DNA of 64,000 bases. Source: Jejubacter sp036620675. Lineage in GTDB: Bacteria; Pseudomonadota; Gammaproteobacteria; Enterobacterales; Enterobacteriaceae. Positions 53,109-61,072 of the stretch are shown piece by piece; position 1 is the stretch's first letter, and the number at the start of each line of letters is the position of its first letter. The stretch is taken from the NCBI GenBank assembly GCA_036620675.1, contig JAZHEE010000007.1; one strand, given 5' to 3'. The position numbers and the translations under genes were made by a program. Under the pieces are notes generated by a model that ran no database searches, had not been told where the DNA came from, and saw only the letters and a program-made list of their open reading frames with translations.

Positions 53109-53278
53109 GGGCTGCATAAATCACATCCTTCACTGGGCCGTCAAGCCGCTGCTACCGAACAAACGTTAAAAGGCGCAGAAATTCGCTTCTACCATATGGC
53201 GCATTGTAGATGGAAATATTCAGTACACCGACGCCTGAAATGAAAGAGCGACGGCATAAGAAAAAACGGCCTGCCGCC

Positions 53279-54067
53279 CTATTCAGGAGACATCGACGCC
53301 AGATAACGGCCTGGCGTCTGCCCCAGCCCCTTTTTAAACATGGTGATAAAAGCAGTCGTGGAGTCGTAACCCAGCGCGCCCGCCACCTGCTGTACCGTCT
53401 GGCCGCCAATCAACAGGCGTAATGCCTGGATCAGTTGCAACTGCTGGCGCCAGCGCCGGAAACTGAGCCCGGTTTCCCGCAGCACCAGGCGCGCCAGACT
53501 GCGTTCGCTCATGGCAAGCTCCGTCGCCCATTCCGCCAGCGTGCGACGCAAACCCGGCTCCTGCACCATAGACGCCACCATAGCCCGAATTCTGGGATTC
53601 CCGGAAACTGGCAAGCAGAACTGCTGTTCCGGCTGCCCCGGTAGTTCATCGAACAGCACCTGAATCAGGCGCCGGGTGGCCTCCTGTTCCAGTTGTTCCA
53701 TCGGGCGGCGAGCCAGAGCCAGGATCAGTTCCCGCACCAGCGGCGAAATACGCAGCGTACAGCAGCGATCCGGCATGGCTACCGCGTCGGGTTCGATAAA
53801 CAAAAAACAGAGTCGGGCACTGGCAGTGGCCCGGTTGCTGTGGGGCATTCCCCCAGGGATCCACACCGCGGTTGTCGGCGGCACCATCCACATCGCCTGC
53901 GCTACTTCGCAGGTAATGCCGCCATGCAGCGCCAGAATCAGCTGGCCCTTGCGGTGATGATGAAACGGGATCTCGCGATCGCTCTCCTGCACCCGAATAT
54001 GAAACGCCACGGCGGGATCGTGGTGGCTGTCCGGATTATACCCCTCCAGGCCCAGGTCTCTTTCCAT
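53279..54067 (-). CDS. nimR: AraC-family regulator NimR (YeaM)
   Basis: 262 residues. N-terminal cupin (FHHHRKGQLILALHGG) and C-terminal AraC/XylS helix-turn-helix pair (about 160-260; EWATELAMSERSLARLVLRE and QVAGALGYDSTTAFITMFKK). In E. coli NimR represses the adjacent transporter gene nimT and affects 2-nitroimidazole tolerance. It is divergent from nimT here too. Confidence 0.94.
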   Translation of the reverse strand: MERDLGLEGYNPDSHHDPAVAFHIRVQESDREIPFHHHRKGQLILALHGGITCEVAQAMWMVPPTTAVWIPGGMPHSNRATASARLCFLFIEPDAVAMPDRCCTLRISPLVRELILALARRPMEQLEQEATRRLIQVLFDELPGQPEQQFCLPVSGNPRIRAMVASMVQEPGLRRTLAEWATELAMSERSLARLVLRETGLSFRRWRQQLQLIQALRLLIGGQTVQQVAGALGYDSTTAFITMFKKGLGQTPGRYLASMSPE

Positions 54068-54169
54068 TATTTTGTCCGAATTTAGCGATAATCTGTCATT
54101 TTAATCTGTTTCATCATATCAGGGGACGGCGTACCCTGTGCAACCGGTAAATTATGTGAGATGAGAATA

Positions 54170-55378
54170 ATGACATCCCCCCGTACTTCTGGCGGCTGGC
54201 CGTTGCTGCTGGCCATTCTGGTGACCGCGATGACGCTGCGCGTTAGCTTCACCGCTGTTGCCCCGCTGCTGGGGCCCATCGGCGACAGCTTCCAGCTTTC
54301 CGCCACCGCCGGTGGGTTGCTGACCACCCTGCCGCTACTGGCTTTCGCCGCGATTTCGCCTCTGGCTGCCAGCCTGGCGCGTCGCCTGGGCATGGAGCGT
54401 AGCCTGGGGCTGGCGATGCTGATTATCACCCTGGGCATTGCGCTGCGTTCCAGCGGCGCTGCAAGCATGCTGTGGCTGGGCACCCTGATTATCGGCAGCG
54501 GTATCGCGCTGGGCAATGTGCTGCTGCCGGGGCTTATCAAGCGCGACTTTCCGGATAAGGTCGCCAAACTGACCGGCGCCTATTCGCTGACCATGGGCGT
54601 CGCGGCCGCCTGCGGTTCGGCGCTGGTGGTTCCCGCCGCACTCATGGGCTGGGGCTGGCAGGGCGCGCTGCTGGCGCTGACGCTATTCCCGATACTGGCA
54701 ATGTTACTGTGGCTGCCGCATCTGCGTCAGCGCCAGAGCGCAAACGTCAGCAGCGGCCCGGGAACTATGGTGCGAAGCCTGTGGCGCTCGCCGCTTGCCT
54801 GGCAGGTCACGCTATTTCTGGGGTTGAATTCATTGATCTACTACGTGGTGGTGGGCTGGCTGCCGGCAATTCTGGTGAGTCACGGTTTCAGTCCGCGCGA
54901 GGCAGGCACCCTGCACGGCCTGATGCAGTTGGCCACCGCGGCACCCGGGCTGTTTATCGGTCTGGTGCTGGCACGGATGAACGATCAGCGCGTTATCGCT
55001 CTGCTGGTGGCGCTACTGTGCGCCCTTAGCGCCCTCGGACTGTGGCTGGCGCCGGCTCTGGCGTCGCTGTGGGTGGTGCTGTTCGGCTTCGGTTCCGGCG
55101 CCACCATGATTCTCGGCCTGAGCTTTATCGGCCTGCGCGCCAGCTCCGCCCATCAGGCCGCCGCCCTGTCGGGTATGGCTCAAAGCGTCGGTTACCTTCT
55201 GGCAGCCTGCGGGCCGCCGCTGATGGGGAAACTGCACGATGTTTCCAGCAGTTGGACACTGCCGCTACTGGTCTGTACCCTTCTGGCCAGCGCCATGGCG
55301 ATATTCGGCTTATGCGCCGGGCGCGATCGCGAAATCGACGAACCGCCTCAACGCGCGGCTGCCCGCAGCAGCTCATGA
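54170..55378 (+). CDS. nimT: MFS transporter NimT (YeaN, CynX family)
   Basis: 402 residues from the ATG at 54170, preferred because GAGA lies 5-8 bases upstream; an ATG at 54161 is in frame and possible. Twelve hydrophobic helices, with SAASLARRLGMERSLGLAM-like loop after helix 2. E. coli NimT exports 2-nitroimidazole. Its end overlaps the convergent glutaminase-like gene by 31 bases. Confidence 0.93.
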   Translation: MTSPRTSGGWPLLLAILVTAMTLRVSFTAVAPLLGPIGDSFQLSATAGGLLTTLPLLAFAAISPLAASLARRLGMERSLGLAMLIITLGIALRSSGAASMLWLGTLIIGSGIALGNVLLPGLIKRDFPDKVAKLTGAYSLTMGVAAACGSALVVPAALMGWGWQGALLALTLFPILAMLLWLPHLRQRQSANVSSGPGTMVRSLWRSPLAWQVTLFLGLNSLIYYVVVGWLPAILVSHGFSPREAGTLHGLMQLATAAPGLFIGLVLARMNDQRVIALLVALLCALSALGLWLAPALASLWVVLFGFGSGATMILGLSFIGLRASSAHQAAALSGMAQSVGYLLAACGPPLMGKLHDVSSSWTLPLLVCTLLASAMAIFGLCAGRDREIDEPPQRAAARSSS

Positions 55379-56043
55379 ACCAGCGGCACCGGACGCCCCG
55401 ATAACGCCGCCCGTTCCGGCTGGAACAGCGTGGCGACGAAGAAGGGGTGTTCGGGAATCTCCACAATTCTCGGTTCCCCTTCTTCATCCCAGCCGCTGAC
55501 CTTCAGCGGTTGATCTGCAAGCTCCGCGATAAATGTGGGGGCTACCTGATAGCTGCAGTTATAGAGCGCGACAATTTCTGTTTTTCCCCAGGCTCTGGCC
55601 GCAATGGTGTGGGGACGCAATTCCACCACCTGCTCAACGTTGTTTAACGGACAGACCGCAGGCTCGATCACCTGCCTCCCCTGGTCGGAAATTTCCGCAT
55701 GGGCCGCATCCGCCCATTCCAGAACGTGGCGGGCATACTCCAGCACCGCATACTGGAAGCCAGCGCAGGTTCCCAGAAACGGCAACGCATTCTCCCGGGC
55801 GTAACGAATCGCCATTAGCGCCCCCTGCGGGTTATGATACGGGCTGTGCGGCACCGCCCAGACGGCATCGAACGGCTCCAGGCTTTCCCCTTCGGCGATC
55901 GCCGTGGTCGCCAGCCAACGATATTCCAGGGTCAGATCCAGTACCGCCGCCGCATCATCCAGCGCCAGTGGAATAGCCTGATGAGCGGGAACATCCGGGT
56001 TGCGGTCGCCAACCAGTGCGATATGTAAAACGCCTTGTGACAT
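55348..56043 (-). CDS. CTP synthase C-terminal-like glutamine amidotransferase homologue, altered active site
   Basis: 231 residues from the ATG at 56043 (GGAGG 5 bases upstream). The class I glutaminase nucleophile elbow is present (FLGTCAGFQ, Cys93) and the oxyanion and substrate segments resemble the C-terminal domain of CTP synthase. At the place of the His-Pro-Glu catalytic motif (FHPE) it has FQPE (207-210), so the usual His is Gln208. Known relatives are annotated as CTP-synthase C-terminal related (seleno)proteins. No synthetase domain. E. coli lacks it here. Enzymatic activity is doubtful. Confidence 0.8.
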   Translation of the reverse strand: MSQGVLHIALVGDRNPDVPAHQAIPLALDDAAAVLDLTLEYRWLATTAIAEGESLEPFDAVWAVPHSPYHNPQGALMAIRYARENALPFLGTCAGFQYAVLEYARHVLEWADAAHAEISDQGRQVIEPAVCPLNNVEQVVELRPHTIAARAWGKTEIVALYNCSYQVAPTFIAELADQPLKVSGWDEEGEPRIVEIPEHPFFVATLFQPERAALSGRPVPLVHELLRAAAR

Positions 56044-56175
56044 AGAGCCTCCTGTATGCAAAGCGCCATAGCATGGACTGCCGGTAAGCTAAGATCAACT
56101 CAGCCGCCGTATCGGCTTTGCCAGACTACCGGCGCGGGTGTAGGGTAAATATCGGCAGTCATAACAGGAGAGAGT

Positions 56176-56526
56176 ATGATTCAGTGCAAGCGGGTCTATG
56201 AGGATGTCAGTAAGAGTGATGGCTATCGGGTGCTGGTGGACAGGCTCTGGCCGCGGGGCGTGAAAAAAAGCGAGCTACAATATGACGAATGGTGTAAAGC
56301 TGTTACGCCCTCGCCAGAGCTGCGTAAGGAGCTGCATAGTGAGGTGATTGATTTTGATACCTTCAGCCAACGCTACCGCGCCGAACTGGCACAGGCACCG
56401 GAGGAAACCCGGCGGCTGGCGGAAATCGCCCGCAGACGGCCGCTTACCCTGCTCTATGCCGCAAAGAACACCGCACAGAATCACGCTCTGGTGCTGGCCG
56501 ACTATCTGCGCGGTCTGGCCGATTAA
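56176..56526 (+). CDS. yeaO: DUF488 protein YeaO
   Basis: 116 residues. The family core VLVDRLWPRGVKKSE near residue 20 and LTLLYAAKNTAQNHA near the C-terminus are present. YeaO-type DUF488 proteins are small, possibly nucleic-acid or nucleotide-related; the function is not established. AGGAGAG precedes the start. The end overlaps a convergent gene by 4 bases. Confidence 0.92.
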   Translation: MIQCKRVYEDVSKSDGYRVLVDRLWPRGVKKSELQYDEWCKAVTPSPELRKELHSEVIDFDTFSQRYRAELAQAPEETRRLAEIARRRPLTLLYAAKNTAQNHALVLADYLRGLAD

Positions 56527-56825
56527 TTAAGAGCGTCGGCAAGCGTGAGCGACGGCGCCGGTTCGCCATCCAGCGGCATCAGAAATTCGGGGCGCACAAA
56601 GGCAAAACCGGACTGGCCGTCGAAAGAAACCACATCGCCGGTGACCAGCCACAGCGGGCGGGCGCCGGGCGGAAGCTCAGTCACCACGCCGTTAACCGGG
56701 TTAATAAAGCGTTCTCCGCTGCGACACAAACCGAACAGCTCCACCGACTTTCCAATATTCCTGCGACCGACCGCCGTCTTCGCGCCGACAATCAGCGCCA
56801 GCGCACCGGGTTTTAACTGGTACAT
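56523..56825 (-). CDS. Conserved hypothetical protein
   Basis: 100 residues starting MYQLKPGALALIVGAKTAVG, continuing NIGKSVELFGLCRSGERF and WLVTGDVVSFD. It looks like a small beta-rich domain similar to short KOW/SH3-like phage proteins that begin KPG-A-I-V. No signal peptide. Overlaps yeaO by 4 bases. Function unknown. Confidence 0.6.
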   Translation of the reverse strand: MYQLKPGALALIVGAKTAVGRRNIGKSVELFGLCRSGERFINPVNGVVTELPPGARPLWLVTGDVVSFDGQSGFAFVRPEFLMPLDGEPAPSLTLADALN

Positions 56826-56976
56826 CTTCTCTACCCATTGAATTTTGACGGCAGCGATCTGACCATTTTTGCGGCGAAAAGTAAATATTTAAGATTTATC
56901 TCAACCAAAATTCCTCAAACACAAGTTGCAAACCGGCAGCTATAGTTAAATTACCGTTAACAGACGGAGAGCCTCT

Positions 56977-57384
56977 ATGTCTCTTTCTCTGACAGGTGTT
57001 GATCACATTCATGTCTACGTGCCGGATATGGCACTCGCGCTGGGGTGGTATCAGAACGCCCTGGGATTCACCCCGGTTGAAAAACTACGTCACTGGTACG
57101 ACGAAGGGGGGCCAATGACGATAAGCAACGGCGGGGTGGCACTGGCGCTGTTTGAACGACCGGATAAGGGCCAGGGACACACCGTTGCCTTTCAGGTGAC
57201 CGGAGCCGGCTTTATTCAGGCCATGGCCCATCTGCAGCAGCAGAAAGTCCCGTTTACCGAAACGGACCACCGACTGACCTGGTCGCTGTACCTGAGCGAT
57301 CCCTGGGGTAATCCCTGGGAGATTACCACCTGGGACTATCGGGAGGTGGCGGCGGCGATAGCCGCGCAGCCGGTTTACGATTAG
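56977..57384 (+). CDS. VOC-superfamily (glyoxalase/bleomycin resistance-like) protein
   Basis: 135 residues. The VOC pattern is clear: N-terminal GVDHIHVYVPDMALALGWY (His metal ligand), TVAFQVTG in the middle, and the closing LSDPWGNPWEITTWDY with the Glu ligand. Such proteins are metal-dependent lyases, isomerases or dioxygenases; the substrate cannot be told. GGAGAG precedes the start. Not at this locus in E. coli. Confidence 0.8.
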   Translation: MSLSLTGVDHIHVYVPDMALALGWYQNALGFTPVEKLRHWYDEGGPMTISNGGVALALFERPDKGQGHTVAFQVTGAGFIQAMAHLQQQKVPFTETDHRLTWSLYLSDPWGNPWEITTWDYREVAAAIAAQPVYD

Positions 57385-57390
57385 GGAAAA

Positions 57391-57636
57391 TTACCGGGGA
57401 TGATCGCGGCGCCACAGCGCCCATTCATCCAGCACTTCACCGTTGGGCAGTTTACAGTCGGTGCGTACCCCCTGCGGGCTCTGGATGGGTACCTGAATGC
57501 CGCCTTTCTCTTTACACCACACAGAGGCGGGATTCGCCATCCCGGCCCGCGACTCGCCACCGCGCGTCGGAGAATCCGGCGCGGTAGTGCACCCTGCCAG
57601 CAACACCGCTGCCAACGCGGCAATACAATACTTCAT
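57391..57636 (-). CDS. yoaF: Outer membrane lipoprotein YoaF (DUF333)
   Basis: 81 residues from MKYCIAALAAVLLAGC, with lipobox LAGC (Cys16) and GGAG 9 bases upstream of the ATG. The DUF333 core is clear: GMANPASVWCKEKGG, then DCKLPNGEVLDEWALWRRDH, nearly as in E. coli YoaF. Function unknown. Confidence 0.92.
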   Translation of the reverse strand: MKYCIAALAAVLLAGCTTAPDSPTRGGESRAGMANPASVWCKEKGGIQVPIQSPQGVRTDCKLPNGEVLDEWALWRRDHPR

Positions 57637-57705
57637 GCTATTTTTCTCCATAATAATCTTTCCTTGCACTATTTCATTCTGATACATGATCGCCAATCGG
57701 ACCAG

Positions 57706-57715
57706 CCTTAAAAAA
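57706..57715. repeat. Left target-site duplication of the 57716-58041 element
   Basis: CTTAAAAAA (57707-57715) directly abuts the left inverted repeat; the same nine bases follow the right one at 58042-58050. A further C precedes both. Confidence 0.75.
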
Positions 57716-58041
57716 GTTCATCGCGGATTAGCGTGAAGCGGGAGTTACCGGCGGCTGCCCCGGCTTCCGGGAGAGTATGTCGCGCTGGTGAAGGTTCCGT
57801 TCACCTTACGGTTATTTTTATCTGTCGGTTGCGGAACCGGTGAATCAGCAGAGAAGCAGAAACCTGAAGTGAACGGAACACCCGCCGCATCGTCATATTC
57901 TGCCGCTTTTGTTCTGAAACCGGGCGCCGGAGCCGTCTGTCACCCTCACCCCGGCAATGAACGGCACAGCCCACCGCATCAACATATTCTGCCGGTTTTT
58001 TGTTTCCGCTTTCGAACACTGCACGCTAATCCGCGCTGAAC
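57716..58041. mobile_element. Miniature inverted-repeat element (MITE-like), 326 bp
   Basis: The left end begins GTTCATCGCGGATTAGCGTG; the right end, read inward on the other strand, begins GTTCAGCGCGGATTAGCGTG. The match extends over 23 bases with two differences. A 9-bp direct repeat CTTAAAAAA flanks it. It holds no transposase gene. Inside are two ~43-bp direct repeats (57871-57913 and 57959-58004) and a GGTGAA/TTCACC hairpin. A nonautonomous element mobilised by a 9-bp-duplicating IS transposase is the natural reading. Confidence 0.75.
57871..58004 (+). repeat. Two imperfect direct repeats inside the MITE-like element
   Basis: GAACGGAACACCCGCCGCAT (from 57871) and GAACGGCACAGCCCACCGCA (from 57959) continue with CATATTCTGCCG and TTTT-GTT in both, giving two ~43-bp copies 88 bases apart. 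Confidence 0.8.
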
Positions 58042-58055
58042 CTTAAAAAACGGCG

Positions 58056-58082
58056 ATAAAAAAGGAGGGCTCACGCCCTCCC
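58056..58082 (-). terminator. Intrinsic terminator after the OprD-family porin gene
   Basis: GGAGGGC (58064-58070) and GCCCTCC (58075-58081) with six T following on the minus strand. Confidence 0.9.
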
Positions 58083-58106
58083 CCACATTTTACGCCATTC
58101 CCGACA

Positions 58107-59378
58107 TCAGAAGGCGTTAAACGGGTAGTCGACAAAGACGCGGATCTCATTACCGCTGGAGTTATAGTCGCTGGCGCTGTTCGATACCCGCAGTACCGAG
58201 TAACGAACTTTAAGCGACAGATCCTTCGCCGGCCCGCTCTGCACCTTATATTGCAGCTGGTTGAACAGCTCACGCTCTTTACCATTGCTGCTGGCGGCGG
58301 TGTGGATGTTATCCCCGCGCACGTAAGCGATATCCCAGGTCAGACCCGGCACGCCCAGACCGGCGAAATCCAGAGAATACGCCGCCTGCCAGGAGCGTTC
58401 GTCTTCGGCGTTAAAATCAGACCAGTAGGAGTTGGCCAACCAGATGCTGTTGCCACCGTCGCCCACGCCGCCCTGATCGCGATAGCCGCCGTAGTTATAA
58501 CCGGTGCTGCCGCTGCTCTGCTGGTACGCCAGCTTAAAGGTATGGACGTACCAGGTGTAGCTGGCCGCCAGGCTCCAGATGGTGTTGCTGCGCCCGGTAT
58601 CCAGGCTTTCGGCGTAACCCCGATCCAAACGGGAGTTATAGCCATTAAAGTCCAGCACCAACTTCTGATCGCTGGCGAACGGCTGGTTAAAGTTAAGATT
58701 CAAATACTGGCGGTTCAGCACATCTTCCACGTCCGAGGCGTAGAAGGCCGCGCTGAAGCGGTCGTTAAACTGATAGCTGGCGCCGCCAAAACTGATGCTG
58801 CTCAATCCGCTGTCGTGGCGATCGTCGCTCTTACGCTGCTCATCGGTAAAGTAACCGGCGTTCACTTCCAGACCGTCGATCTCACGCGAGGTCAGCATGA
58901 AACCGGTATAGGTTTCATACAGCAGCCGGGAGGTATCGGCGCTCAGAACCGGCAGCTGCGGCAGTTGGGTACCATAGCTCAGTTCGGTACTGGAAAAACG
59001 CATCTTCACCCGGGCACCAAATTTAGCAAGCTGAGAACGCGCCTTACCGTCGTTATCCTGAGCAAAGAAATCGATGCCGCCTGCGCCGCTGCGCCCGCGA
59101 CCGCCGTCAAGACGCACCGCGTACTGGGCGATACCGTCCACCCCAAAGCCCACTGGCCCCTGAGTATAGCCGGACTGGAAATTGGCAATAATCCCCTGCC
59201 CCCACTCTGCGCGGTCACGCATCCCCGGCTCTTTATAGTCGCGTTTGATGTATGCGTTGCGTAACAGCACATCCATATGGCTGTCGTCGATAAAACCTTT
59301 GCTCTGTGCCTGATCGTTTGCCACTGCCTGGGTCGCACTCAATAACCCCAGCGCGATCGCTGATAATTTTTTTTTCAC
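58107..59378 (-). CDS. OprD-family outer membrane porin
   Basis: 423 residues if it starts at GTG 59378, which places a normal signal peptide first (VKKKLSAIALGLLSATQAVA, cleavage before NDQ). OprD family hallmarks: GFIDDSHMDVLLRN, FQSGYTQGPVGFGVD, ELSYGTQLPQLPVL and LTSREIDGLEVNAGYF; the last residue is Phe, as for barrel insertion. OprD-type porins take up basic amino acids, dipeptides or organic acids and are common in Pseudomonas but patchy in enterobacteria. Substrate unknown. Upstream ATG would add a non-signal extension and is rejected. Confidence 0.88.
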   Translation of the reverse strand: MKKKLSAIALGLLSATQAVANDQAQSKGFIDDSHMDVLLRNAYIKRDYKEPGMRDRAEWGQGIIANFQSGYTQGPVGFGVDGIAQYAVRLDGGRGRSGAGGIDFFAQDNDGKARSQLAKFGARVKMRFSSTELSYGTQLPQLPVLSADTSRLLYETYTGFMLTSREIDGLEVNAGYFTDEQRKSDDRHDSGLSSISFGGASYQFNDRFSAAFYASDVEDVLNRQYLNLNFNQPFASDQKLVLDFNGYNSRLDRGYAESLDTGRSNTIWSLAASYTWYVHTFKLAYQQSSGSTGYNYGGYRDQGGVGDGGNSIWLANSYWSDFNAEDERSWQAAYSLDFAGLGVPGLTWDIAYVRGDNIHTAASSNGKERELFNQLQYKVQSGPAKDLSLKVRYSVLRVSNSASDYNSSGNEIRVFVDYPFNAF

Positions 59379-59761
59379 TGTACAAAATCCCACTCTATTA
59401 TTATTTCGAACCGCAGACCGGTTCTTATCCAGGTCAAAACCTGAAGGGCGATAGTAGCCTGAATGCAAATATCAGCGCCTTAACAATTTGTGACATATAG
59501 ACATTTCAGGTGCAACCACTCATTTAGTGATTTTGTTTAATAATTCGACGATCCAGAGGCTATTATTCTATTGGTTCGCATACACAGCCTGGCGGTTCAG
59601 GTCAGGGAGCACAGGGGCCGGCTCTTTTCTGAGTGGTGGTTAATCACATTAAAAACTTATTTATCAGAGCGTAGTTCCAGGACAATAATAAACAGCAAAA
59701 TATTACACCAGATAATCCCCAGAGTCAGAAACAAAATAAAGCCTCATAGCGCTTTTGTTTC
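59379..59761. other. Intergenic stretch upstream of the porin gene
   Basis: About 380 AT-rich bases. It holds the porin promoter. A weak plus-strand frame from 59571 exists but has no ribosome site. No tRNA or known RNA was recognised. Confidence 0.4.
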
Positions 59762-59878
59762 TCAGCCCTTTTGCACAAATAAAATATCGTTCAGAAAAAA
59801 CCATAAAAAAACGGCGCCAGGTAGCATGGCGCCGTAAACCCACGTGCATGTATCGTGTCGTTCGGGCGGTTCAGTCAC
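59762..59878 (-). CDS. Possible small hydrophobic protein with GTG start
   Basis: 38 codons from GTG 59878 (AAGGA 10 bases upstream), ending at 59762. The N-terminal part is polar (TEPPERHDTCTW) and the rest a likely membrane helix (GAVFLWFFLNDILF). The GTG overlaps the stop of an 18-codon frame (59931-59875), suggesting coupling. Against it: part of the coding region is a terminator-like hairpin plus T-run, which by itself could create the hydrophobic codons. Tentative. Confidence 0.3.
   Translation of the reverse strand: MTEPPERHDTCTWVYGAMLPGAVFLWFFLNDILFVQKG
59804..59835 (-). terminator. Strong intrinsic terminator with no obvious gene
   Basis: ACGGCGCC (59811-59818) and GGCGCCGT (59828-59835) form a perfect stem followed by seven T on the minus strand. 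It implies a minus-strand transcript from about 59880-60100 (small RNA or small ORFs) or read-through from the acyltransferase gene. Confidence 0.8.
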
Positions 59879-59959
59879 CTCCCTGTTATCCTTCGAGCGT
59901 ATCGATTGTGGCTGCATTTAACCATACTCATTAAGTGGGCAATGTGGGGAGGGAAAGGG

Positions 59960-60085
59960 TTAGGTGCCCTCGGTTGTAATCTGTATAATCACTTTCACAT
60001 CCCCCAACCCGTCGTTTTTATCCCAAGTATCTATGCCGCAAGTACAAATATTAGTCTCATCCGGAGATATATCTATCAGTGCCAT
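59960..60085 (-). CDS. Possible 41-residue acidic protein
   Basis: The minus-strand frame from ATG 60085 reads MALIDISPDETNICTCGIDT and ends IIQITTEGT, with two close cysteines (CTC). A GGTGAT ribosome-like site lies about 7 bases upstream. It lies between the acyltransferase gene and the strong terminator on the same strand. I do not recognise it; composition looks protein-like, but length is short. Confidence 0.4.
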   Translation of the reverse strand: MALIDISPDETNICTCGIDTWDKNDGLGDVKVIIQITTEGT

Positions 60086-60178
60086 GCCTGATATCACCGA
60101 AAATCGGCAGAAAAATGTCGCGGGGGATAGAAAGTGGCAAGAATAACTACACCATCAGCCCCCTGGCGGACGCTCTGA

Positions 60179-60964
60179 TTATAACGCCGATAACAACTGA
60201 CCTAAATTAAACGTTTTATATTGAACCGGAGATATTTCCCTGTTATCAATTTTATCCGATAAACTCCTAATAAAATAATCAATATCATCGCAATGTGAGT
60301 TATCAGGTAAATCGGTAAATTTATACTCCCACCATTTCAGACGCAGCATTTCTTTAATCACGCCATCCGAAAATCGATATTTAATGATTTTCGCCGGGAC
60401 ACCAGCAACAATGGCATAAGGGGGGACATCTTTTGTAACGACAGCGTTAGCGGCCACAACAGCACCATCTCCAATAGTTATCCCTCCTTTTATGACCACA
60501 TCATCTGCGATCCAAACATCATTACCGATAACGGGTGGGCCAATATCAGTCAGATGAGGTTTGATCTTCCAGCTACCGCCTTGTGTACAGGAAAGCGCTT
60601 CATATTCTCTGCTGTAGGTCAATGTGCTGGTCGTGAAACGATGCAGGGGATGCTGTCCTCCCATAACAATCGCCCTACTGGCAATACTACAATATCTCCC
60701 GATTCGAACACCATTCGGAAAAGTACAAGTCGGACGAGAAAAAGCGCCAACGGAACAAAATCCTTTATGTGGCATCATGGAGTATTCCTCTGCGATAACG
60801 GTTCCTTTTATTTTAATTTTATCGCCTCTTTTGAAGAGCAAAGGAATACTTCGGCTATGAACGCCTTTTACCCTGTTACCATGCTTAAGGAAAATATTAT
60901 TATCTATCAGAAATTGCTCATGCACTTTCTTCCATCGGAAAACATACACCGGTAATTCTTCCAT
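60179..60964 (-). CDS. Hexapeptide-repeat (CatB/WbbJ-type) acyltransferase
   Basis: 261 residues from ATG 60964 (AAGG 8 bases upstream). The central left-handed beta-helix shows hexapeptide repeats (VRIGRYCSIASRAIVMGG; VIGNDVWIADDVVIKGG; ITIGDGAVVAANAVVTKD) and the catalytic His in GGQHPLHRFT. It resembles xenobiotic and sugar O- or N-acetyltransferases. The gene is distinctly richer in A and T and in rare codons than its neighbours. Its position between icd and the porin is unlike E. coli, so transfer is likely. Substrate unknown; surface polysaccharide modification is one option. Confidence 0.82.
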   Translation of the reverse strand: MEELPVYVFRWKKVHEQFLIDNNIFLKHGNRVKGVHSRSIPLLFKRGDKIKIKGTVIAEEYSMMPHKGFCSVGAFSRPTCTFPNGVRIGRYCSIASRAIVMGGQHPLHRFTTSTLTYSREYEALSCTQGGSWKIKPHLTDIGPPVIGNDVWIADDVVIKGGITIGDGAVVAANAVVTKDVPPYAIVAGVPAKIIKYRFSDGVIKEMLRLKWWEYKFTDLPDNSHCDDIDYFIRSLSDKIDNREISPVQYKTFNLGQLLSAL

Positions 60965-61021
60965 TTTCCAGACCTTATCTATTCCATGACAATAGCGTTC
61001 ATACAGCAAGTACCGCGTAGA

Positions 61022-61055
61022 GAAAAAAGCGGGGCCTCCACAGGCTCCCGCTTTT
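61022..61055 (-). terminator. Intrinsic terminator after icd
   Basis: AAAAGCGGGGCCT, a CCAC loop and AGGC-T-CCCGCTTTT (61025-61054) form a long stem with six T beyond it on the minus strand. It follows the icd stop closely. Confidence 0.88.
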
Positions 61056-61072
61056 ACAACTCGCAATGCTGA

